The notes below the pieces were generated by a model that did not search any database, was not told the DNA's origin, and was given only the letters and a program-made list of their open reading frames with translations. A DNA stretch of 5,470 nt from Thermoguttaceae bacterium (lineage in GTDB: Bacteria > Planctomycetota > Planctomycetia > Pirellulales > Thermoguttaceae). This document shows positions 1-4,265 of this stretch, one piece after another. A program made the translations under genes and the position numbers. The stretch covers positions 16,556 through 22,025 of the forward strand of contig JANLFZ010000036.1 in assembly GCA_024653385.1 (NCBI GenBank). The letters are read 5' to 3'. The stretch's first letter is position 1, and each line of letters starts with the position of its first letter.

Positions 1-680
1 CCAAGACCAAGGCCCGCCCGAAGAAACCCGCTGTTCGAAGCTCCACGACCACCCCGGTCCCGCGAAACGACAAGTGGTGGATGGACCGCCACGAAGCGAT
101 GAACGCCCGGGTGAAACAGGGCAACGCCGATCTACTGTTCATCGGCGATTCGATCACCCAGGGCTGGGAAGGAGCCGGCAAGGACGTCTGGAAGGAGTTC
201 TACGGCAATCGTAACGCGGTCAACCTGGGCATCGGCGGTGACCAGACCCAGCACGTGCTCTGGAGGCTGGAACACGGCAATCTCGAAGGCATCTCGCCCA
301 AGCTCGCCGTGGTCATGATCGGCACGAACAACGCCGCGGGCTATCCGCCGGAAGAGATCGCGGCGGGCATCGAGGCCATTGTCAAGACGCTCCGCGCCAA
401 GACGCCCCAGACCAAGATCCTGCTCTTGGGCATCTTTCCCCGCGGCGCGACCCCGGAAGACCGGCTCCGTCAGGTGAACGAAAAGACCAACGCGATCGCC
501 GCCAAGCTCGCCGACGGCAAGCAGGTCGTCTACCTCGATATCGGCAAGGCGTTTCTCCAGCCCGACGGCACACTCACCAAGGAGATCATGCCCGACTTGC
601 TCCACTTGAGCCCCAAGGGCTATCGGCTTTGGGCCGAGGCGATCGAACCGGAAGTGGCCAAGGTCCTGGGCAAGAAATAG
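1..680 (+). CDS. SGNH/GDSL hydrolase, PAF-acetylhydrolase Ib-like (5' end outside window)
   Basis: Predicted esterase or acylhydrolase of the SGNH/GDSL superfamily, closest in pattern to the catalytic subunits of PAF-acetylhydrolase Ib. The natural substrate is unknown. Numbering from the in-frame ATG at 81, block I is FIGDSITQGW with nucleophile Ser24, block II is LGIGGD at 49-54 with the oxyanion glycine, block III is IGTNN at 80-84, and block V is DLLHLSP with Asp172 and His175. All catalytic positions are therefore present. The ATG at 81 is probably not the start. The frame is open to the left edge, and upstream codons give a Lys/Pro/Thr-rich linker followed by PRNDKWW, which runs directly into MDRHEAMN; this whole block is usually conserved in planctomycete members. 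A signal peptide or another domain may lie off-window. The gene ends with TAG at 678-680 and converges on the amidohydrolase gene. Family assignment is strong; the biological role is not known. Confidence 0.9.
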   Translation, partial: KTKARPKKPAVRSSTTTPVPRNDKWWMDRHEAMNARVKQGNADLLFIGDSITQGWEGAGKDVWKEFYGNRNAVNLGIGGDQTQHVLWRLEHGNLEGISPKLAVVMIGTNNAAGYPPEEIAAGIEAIVKTLRAKTPQTKILLLGIFPRGATPEDRLRQVNEKTNAIAAKLADGKQVVYLDIGKAFLQPDGTLTKEIMPDLLHLSPKGYRLWAEAIEPEVAKVLGKK

Positions 681-700
681 GGGGTCTTGCGGAGACTGTC

Positions 701-733
701 CCGATTTTCGCGGCGAAGGAGCGCGAGAATCGG
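701..733. repeat. 12-bp inverted repeat, REP-like hairpin between convergent genes
   Basis: The left arm at 701-712 (CCGATTTTCGCG) pairs with the right arm at 722-733 (CGCGAGAATCGG) over 12 positions with one G-U pair, around a 9-nt loop. The flanking bases to the left (GACTGTC) suggest an originally longer arm whose right partner has decayed. The hairpin begins 20 bases after the hydrolase stop codon. It could act as a terminator for either convergent gene, although no T-tract follows. The wording resembles the dispersed GTCC...TTTTCGCGG palindromes I associate with REP elements in planctomycetes. That link is from memory and needs a genome search. Confidence 0.6.
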
Positions 734-739
734 ACTCTG

Positions 740-757
740 CCCTTCGGGCGTGAAGGG
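740..757. repeat. Small 6-bp hairpin next to a GGGGACGGGCAC motif
   Basis: CCCTTC at 740-745 pairs perfectly with GAAGGG at 752-757 around a 6-nt loop. The right arm runs into GGGGACGGGCAC at 755-766, which resembles the GGGGACAGGCAC motif that I recall from planctomycete intergenic repeats. The hairpin lies 6 bases after the larger 701-733 hairpin and may be part of the same composite repeat. On its own it is too short to be convincing. Confidence 0.35.
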
Positions 758-786
758 GACGGGCACGTGACCGGTTCCCCATCGCA

Positions 787-802
787 CGCGGCCGGCGCCG
801 CG
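787..802. terminator. GC-only hairpin just past the amidohydrolase stop
   Basis: CGCGGC at 787-792 pairs with GCCGCG at 797-802 around a 4-nt loop. On the - strand it starts 10 bases beyond the amidohydrolase stop codon, where a transcript-end hairpin is expected. There is no T-run after it, so it is not a classical intrinsic terminator. It may only protect the 3' end or assist termination. Confidence 0.3.
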
Positions 803-812
803 GTCCTGATCC

Positions 813-1898
813 TCAGGATGCGTCGCCGGCCGCGCTGGCGCGCCTCTCGATCCGCGCGATCAACCGCTCGGCATTTCCGTGGAAGATCGCGTCGATGCCC
901 TCTTGATCCAGCCCCACTTGCCGGCCGGCTTGTTCGAGGGCGCGCAGGGCCTCGTACATGTAGAGCGTATAGCCCGCCTCGATCTCGGGCGGCTCGCGCT
1001 GGCGATTGAAGAAGAAGGGGTAATTCGTGCGGATCCGGTACGCGCGTCCCTCCCATTGCTGGCGGCCGCGCATGTACATGATCGGGTTGTCGGTGCCGTA
1101 CAAGAGACGCCTCGGGCCCAGGGCGGTTAGCGCCAGGCGAAGCACGTCGGGATTGAGCACTGCCGAGAGGTCGAAGTAAAGCCCCTCGTCGTCGGCCAGC
1201 GGCGGCAGCGCCTCCTCGGCGTGCGGCAGGGTATAGCTGCGTCCCAGGTGGGCCAGCACAAGAATCACCCGCGGATAGCGCCGGCGAATCTCGCGCACCT
1301 CGGCGAGATTGGCCGGGTCCCCCAGCCGGCCCGCCCGAGACACGTGGAGTGTCACCCAAGCCCCGCGTTCGTCGAGCAGCTCCAACTGGTGGTGCGGCAG
1401 GAAGTCGAAAAGACTCGCTTCGAGGTGCTTGTCGCGGGTCGCCGGGTCGTGGCTGATCAGGGCGTAGTAGACCTTCACGCCCAGCACGTTCGGCTGGTCC
1501 AGCTCGCGCGCGACCCGCTCGGCCGACCATTGGGGGCGCACCACGGCCAGCCGGCGCCATCCCCGCGCGACACACGCCCGCTGGAGACTGGCGTTGCTCG
1601 CCTCGATGTCGTATTCGAGCGACGGGAACCCAAAGGCCAGGCACGAGAATTCCCGGCCGGGAAAGACCAGCCGGTGGCAACGGTCGGCCTCGATCGCGCC
1701 GATCGGCTCGGCCACCTCGTTGACCCAGTACTGCCGGCGCTTTTCGTCGGTCATCTCCTCGACGAGGTGCTCGGGCTCGTTGACATGGGTGTGGGCATCG
1801 AAGACCCGACGCGGAACAAACCCCTCCAGGTGTTCCTCCCAATAGCGGCGATCGACCTCGGTATACTGCCAGACATGGTGTAGGGGGATAGGTTCCAT
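813..1898 (-). CDS. Metal-dependent amidohydrolase (amidohydrolase 2 family, PF04909-like)
   Basis: A 361-residue predicted TIM-barrel hydrolase or decarboxylase of the amidohydrolase superfamily, probably cytoplasmic because no signal peptide is visible. The metal-site pattern is complete: His36-x-His38 in FDAHTHV, Lys142 in GVKVYY, His185 in VTLHVS, His217 in VLAHLGR and Asp270 in YGTDNP. Substrate and reaction cannot be told from sequence; relatives include uncharacterised hydrolases and decarboxylases. The start is taken as ATG at 1896-1898 (MEPIPLHHVW). The frame is open further upstream to 2030, but that extension reads through the DUF1559 terminator hairpin, so it is unlikely to be coding. 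The only Shine-Dalgarno-like sequence, GAAGGA, ends just 2 bases before this ATG, which is unusually close. I see no convincing promoter between 1899 and 1957. The gene lies downstream of DUF1559 on the same strand but is separated from it by the terminator, so it is probably not in one operon with it. Confidence 0.87.
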   Translation of the reverse strand: MEPIPLHHVWQYTEVDRRYWEEHLEGFVPRRVFDAHTHVNEPEHLVEEMTDEKRRQYWVNEVAEPIGAIEADRCHRLVFPGREFSCLAFGFPSLEYDIEASNASLQRACVARGWRRLAVVRPQWSAERVARELDQPNVLGVKVYYALISHDPATRDKHLEASLFDFLPHHQLELLDERGAWVTLHVSRAGRLGDPANLAEVREIRRRYPRVILVLAHLGRSYTLPHAEEALPPLADDEGLYFDLSAVLNPDVLRLALTALGPRRLLYGTDNPIMYMRGRQQWEGRAYRIRTNYPFFFNRQREPPEIEAGYTLYMYEALRALEQAGRQVGLDQEGIDAIFHGNAERLIARIERRASAAGDAS

Positions 1899-1957
1899 GG
1901 TCCTTCGAGATTGAATACCCTGGAAAGGCGGGCCAACGTCCCACGATGGCCGGCACG

Positions 1958-1987
1958 AAAAAAGGGCCGGAGGTGACTCCGGCCCTT
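1958..1987 (-). terminator. Intrinsic terminator of the DUF1559 gene
   Basis: An 11-bp perfect stem (1962-1972 with 1977-1987) has a 4-nt loop. Read on the - strand, the stem AAGGGCCGGAG/CTCCGGCCCTT is followed by a T-run: six T's at 1963 down to 1958, two of them inside the stem. The stem begins 47 bases after the DUF1559 stop codon and ends about 60 bases before the amidohydrolase start. This is the clearest Rho-independent terminator in the window, and it separates the two genes transcriptionally. Confidence 0.88.
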
Positions 1988-2034
1988 CTCGATGCTGCCA
2001 GAACCCGGCAGCGAACCGAAAATATCGCAAAGCC

Positions 2035-3132
2035 TTAGTTGGACGTCGGCTCGGCGCCGCGGATGCTACCCATCGCGCCCCAGACCCCGTAGGGGCTCCG
2101 CTTCACGCCCAGGGCGGTCGCCTCGGCCGAGGCCAGGTTGCCGCAGTCGATCGTCTCGCTGATGAATCGCACCGAACCGTCCACCATTCCACCGAGCACG
2201 CCACCGGGATGGTAGCTCTGCGGCGGGAACAAGCCCCAGTTCCATTCGCCCTTCGCGGGTTGGGCAATGGGGCTGTTGGGCGGAAGCACCGTGCTGAAGC
2301 CGGTGCAAAGCGGGTATCCTGATTGCCAGCCCTGCCCGCGCCGCTGGTGGCTGTCGGCCGGGGTGCAATTGACGAGCGTGCCGCCGGCGCCCTTGTACGA
2401 CAGGGCCACGACCGGGGTGGTATCCAGACCGCTGCCGATGCACGAACTACCCATCACGTCGGTGCGCGTACCGGTGTAGACCGCCAACTCGCTCACCGCA
2501 ATCGTGTTGCTCGTCCCGTCGGTGATGTCGGAGATCGTCACGCAGGTGTCGTGCGTGAACACGCCGCGGAACTGCGAGTTACCGGTCAGATTGTTGATCC
2601 GGTCGCCGCGGCTGAAGCAGTAATTGACGTTCGTCATCGTGCCGTGATCGGCATGTCGGGCGGCCTGGGCCTTGCCGTCGGACGGGCAAATGACGTTGTT
2701 CAACTTGACCATGAACGGCGGGTAGTTGCCGTAGTTCACCCAGTCGCCACCGGGCGGGATCGCCACGCCGTCGGTCGCCGTCTGCGTGGTCCAGATCTGG
2801 TCCCAAAGCGGCTTCTGTTCGATGAACGGCAGCATGTGGTAGATCGGGCCGGCTGCATTGCACGTGCCGGTACGCGAATTCCACGCGCACCCGGGCGGAT
2901 TCGTTCCCTTGGTGCCGGCAGGGAACATCTTGTACACATCGTGGTAGTTTTGCAGTGCCAAGCCCAGTTGCTTGATGTTGTTCGAGCACTGCGACCGGCG
3001 TGCGGCCTCGCGGGCGGCCTGAACCGCCGGCAAGAGCAACGCGATCAAGATGCCAATGATGGCGATCACCACCAACAGCTCGACCAGCGTGAAACCACGC
3101 CACGAGCGACGCTTGAAAAGAGACATGACCAT
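2035..3132 (-). CDS. DUF1559 family protein with prepilin-type N-terminus
   Basis: A 365-residue exported protein of the DUF1559 (PF07596) family, which is greatly expanded in planctomycetes. The N-terminus is a type IV pilin-like (class III) signal: basic KRRSWRG, then FTLVELLVVIAIIGIL. Cleavage by a prepilin peptidase is predicted after Gly13, which leaves Phe14 at +1 and Glu18 at +5. The following helix continues into AAREAARRSQCSNN and LGLALQNYHD, the usual family signature. The C-terminal region has HPGGV at 308-312, DGSVRFI at 318-324 and a SPYGVWGAMGS tail, also typical. Ten cysteines are spread over the chain, which fits a folded extracytoplasmic protein with disulfides. The length is normal for the family. 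The first ATG (3132) is preferred over the one two codons later because GGGGAG lies 9 bases ahead of it. The gene has its own promoter and terminator. A role in a pseudopilus or the cell envelope is inferred from the signal type only. Confidence 0.96.
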   Translation of the reverse strand: MVMSLFKRRSWRGFTLVELLVVIAIIGILIALLLPAVQAAREAARRSQCSNNIKQLGLALQNYHDVYKMFPAGTKGTNPPGCAWNSRTGTCNAAGPIYHMLPFIEQKPLWDQIWTTQTATDGVAIPPGGDWVNYGNYPPFMVKLNNVICPSDGKAQAARHADHGTMTNVNYCFSRGDRINNLTGNSQFRGVFTHDTCVTISDITDGTSNTIAVSELAVYTGTRTDVMGSSCIGSGLDTTPVVALSYKGAGGTLVNCTPADSHQRRGQGWQSGYPLCTGFSTVLPPNSPIAQPAKGEWNWGLFPPQSYHPGGVLGGMVDGSVRFISETIDCGNLASAEATALGVKRSPYGVWGAMGSIRGAEPTSN

Positions 3133-3141
3133 AGCGCACGA

Positions 3142-3147
3142 CTCCCC
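3142..3147 (-). promoter_or_regulatory. Ribosome binding site of the DUF1559 gene
   Basis: GGGGAG on the - strand lies 9 bases before the ATG at 3132 and 15 before the second in-frame ATG at 3126. The spacing favours the first ATG. Confidence 0.6.
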
Positions 3148-3171
3148 GAAGATAGGAAGAAAAACGTGACT

Positions 3172-3187
3172 TGCCCCCCGTGGGGCA
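3172..3187 (-). promoter_or_regulatory. GC hairpin in the DUF1559 leader
   Basis: TGCCCC on the - strand pairs with GGGGCA over 6 bp around a 4-nt loop, centred about 47 bases before the start codon and about 25 bases before the ribosome binding site. It is not followed by a T-run within hairpin distance, although a short T-run (TTTTT) occurs about 8 bases later on the - strand. It could be a stability or translation element, or a weak attenuator; sequence alone does not decide. Confidence 0.35.
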
Positions 3188-3267
3188 TGACAATCACACC
3201 ACTACCTTTCCCCTCTTCTCTCCCCATTTGGATGCGGAGTACCCGCCCTTGGTTCCCCACGTGCCTC

Positions 3268-3296
3268 GTTATAGCACAGGGCCGAGGCGAAAGCAA
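3268..3296 (-). promoter_or_regulatory. Predicted sigma-70-type promoter for DUF1559
   Basis: On the - strand, a -35 element TTGCTT (3296-3291), an exact 17-base spacer and a -10 element TATAAC (3273-3268) are present. The spacer ends in TGC, which gives an extended -10 (TGnTATAAC). An AT-rich stretch at 3297-3315, directly upstream, could serve as an UP element, and it stands out in GC-rich DNA. The predicted start of transcription is near 3261, giving a leader of about 129 nt. This is the best promoter match in the window. Confidence 0.62.
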
Positions 3297-3444
3297 GAAA
3301 CTGTTGAAAAGTTTTGCCCCCCCGACAGTCTTGCGCCTGCCCCATCCAGCCCGACAGGCCGCCGAGAAGGCCATAAGTCCTTTTCCAATAGAATCTTGCA
3401 TGAACACCGTGACGAGTTCGGGAGGCCCCGTGATCGGCAAGGGA

Positions 3445-3456
3445 CCGCGATCGCGG
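3445..3456. repeat. 12-bp perfect palindrome CCGCGATCGCGG
   Basis: A perfect palindrome with GCGATCGC at its core lies 22 bases downstream of the lipoprotein stop codon. As RNA it would form only a 4-bp stem with a 4-base loop and has no T-run, so it is a poor terminator. It could be a binding site for a dimeric protein, or chance in GC-rich DNA. Confidence 0.3.
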
Positions 3457-3478
3457 GCCAACGAGCGTCCACCGAGAC

Positions 3479-3973
3479 TCACTTTGAGGTCAGCGGGAAG
3501 TCGAACTCGTTCTTGCCGCCCTTGGTCACCTCGACCTTGAATCCCGAGGTGCCGGGATCCTTGTATTTCTTGGGCAGGTGGTCGATTGCCTTCACCTCGG
3601 GCTTGCCGCTCTTCTCGTACGCCTCGATCGCGGCCTTGGCGGCTTCCTCGCCGGTCATGCCGGGCTTGACGGCACCGGCAGTCGGGTCCTTGACTTCCGT
3701 CTTGTGGATGATCACAAGGTAAGTCCCCGCCAGAGCCCCATCGTTGGGATCGCGCGTGGTCAGCTTGTACCGGCCTGACGCATCGGTCTTGCCAGAGGCT
3801 GCCGCCCCACCACCGGTCGTTGGGGTAAACACGACCATTGCCCCCTCGACCGGGGTGCCATCGAGCGTGACCGTACCAGAGACAGGCACGGTATCCAGCT
3901 TCTTCCCTCCACCGCATCCGAGAATCGCGACGGCGGCCAATCCCACCATCAAGGTCCCCAACAGTCGTAGCAT
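3479..3973 (-). CDS. Small lipoprotein with carboxypeptidase-regulatory-like domain
   Basis: A 164-residue predicted lipoprotein. The N-terminus has a short basic start, a hydrophobic stretch at about 4-18, and a lipobox ILGC with the lipidated cysteine at position 20, so it should be anchored in a membrane facing away from the cytoplasm. Residues 28-75 (VPVSGTVTLDGTPVEGA, VVFTP, then GKTDASGRYKL) have the turn-rich pattern of the carboxypeptidase regulatory-like beta-sandwich (PF13620-like). The segment at about 96-140 is helical and charged and ends in LPKKYKDPGTSG. The last strand, VEVTKGGKNEFDFPL, closes the domain. This architecture is very common in planctomycetes, often beside a DUF1559 gene as here; its function is not established. 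The start is supported by GAGGGAG 6 bases before the ATG. The length is usual for the group. No catalytic residues are expected, since these domains are structural or binding modules. Confidence 0.9.
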   Translation of the reverse strand: MLRLLGTLMVGLAAVAILGCGGGKKLDTVPVSGTVTLDGTPVEGAMVVFTPTTGGGAAASGKTDASGRYKLTTRDPNDGALAGTYLVIIHKTEVKDPTAGAVKPGMTGEEAAKAAIEAYEKSGKPEVKAIDHLPKKYKDPGTSGFKVEVTKGGKNEFDFPLTSK

Positions 3974-3979
3974 GTCGAT

Positions 3980-3986
3980 CTCCCTC
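3980..3986 (-). promoter_or_regulatory. Ribosome binding site of the lipoprotein gene
   Basis: GAGGGAG on the - strand lies 6 bases before the ATG at 3973. It is a strong match with good spacing and confirms the start that gives a complete lipoprotein signal. Confidence 0.72.
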
Positions 3987-4205
3987 GTTCTAGTGATACT
4001 TCAGCAACCCTCCGGACCACTGCCGAAACGCGATTGGGCCCACCCTTCCGAACCGGACGCGCATCCTGGGGCGATTTCCCCCTTCTCGCAACCCATGGAG
4101 AGAAATCCAGCTTGCCCGAGAGCCCTCCGCGTTGGCAGCCACCACCGTAAGCGATGAGCCCCCCATGCGTCAACCCCTCGCCGAATTTCTGCCTTGCAGG
4201 GCAAG

Positions 4206-4235
4206 TTGGCAGCGAGCGATTCGGGATGCTACCCT
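4206..4235 (+). promoter_or_regulatory. Candidate promoter for the MgtC/DUF4010 gene
   Basis: TTGGCA at 4206-4211 (5 of 6 to the -35 consensus), an 18-base spacer and TACCCT at 4230-4235 are found. TGC precedes the -10, giving an extended -10 context. Transcription would start near 4242, leaving a 24-nt leader that contains the GGAG ribosome binding site. The geometry is good but the -10 itself is weak. Confidence 0.42.
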
Positions 4236-4253
4236 TGATGGGGGCCAGACTAT

Positions 4254-4257
4254 GGAG
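4254..4257 (+). promoter_or_regulatory. Ribosome binding site that selects the GTG start at 4266
   Basis: GGAG lies 8 bases before GTG at 4266-4268. The frame is closed by TGA at 4236-4238 and no ATG or other common start codon lies between, so this site and the GTG together define the start. The ATG overlapping this site at 4252 is in another frame. Confidence 0.62.
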
Positions 4258-4265
4258 CGATTTCG

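Larger units (their letters stand above)
3133..3478. other. 346-base intergenic region between lipoprotein and DUF1559 genes
   Basis: This non-coding stretch carries, in - strand order, the 3' flank of the lipoprotein gene (3478-3316), an AT-rich patch (3315-3297), a predicted promoter (3296-3268) and a leader of about 129 nt for DUF1559. The leader contains a 21-base all-purine run (3225-3205 on the - strand) and a GC hairpin (3172-3187). A 12-bp palindrome at 3445-3456 lies 22 bases past the lipoprotein stop. CCCGACAG occurs twice on the + strand, near 3321 and 3350. No T-tailed terminator for the lipoprotein gene is evident, so some read-through into DUF1559 is possible. I see no gene or RNA family I recognise here. 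Confidence 0.6.

Noticed and set aside
132..782. 216-codon open frame on the - strand
   Set aside because: It is antisense to the SGNH hydrolase with its intact catalytic blocks, and it runs through the hairpin at 701-733. Its composition is Arg/Asp/Leu-rich with no recognisable domain.
1899..2030. N-terminal extension of the amidohydrolase to an upstream ATG
   Set aside because: The added 44 codons read through the DUF1559 terminator hairpin and show no family similarity. MEPIPLHHVW at 1898 is the more natural start.
3133..3227. Upstream reading frame in the DUF1559 leader starting at ATG 3227
   Set aside because: It has no separate Shine-Dalgarno sequence, begins inside the purine run, and has no stop before overlapping DUF1559 out of frame. 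There is no positive evidence for translation.
3316..3478. Possible small RNA or small gene in the 3' flank of the lipoprotein gene
   Set aside because: I see no small frame with a ribosome binding site, and no promoter-hairpin-T-run arrangement.
2323..3540. 405-codon open frame on the + strand
   Set aside because: It is antisense to the DUF1559 gene and crosses its promoter and leader. The translation shows no domain.
4145..4173. TTGACG (- strand) as a -35 element for the lipoprotein gene
   Set aside because: With a 17-base spacer the -10 would be TTACGG, a poor match, and the leader would be about 165 nt. It is not strong enough to list as a promoter.
4193..4205. CTTGC/GCAAG 5-bp hairpin with a 3-base loop
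   Set aside because: The stem is short, has no T-run and overlaps the edge of a predicted promoter. It is likely chance.
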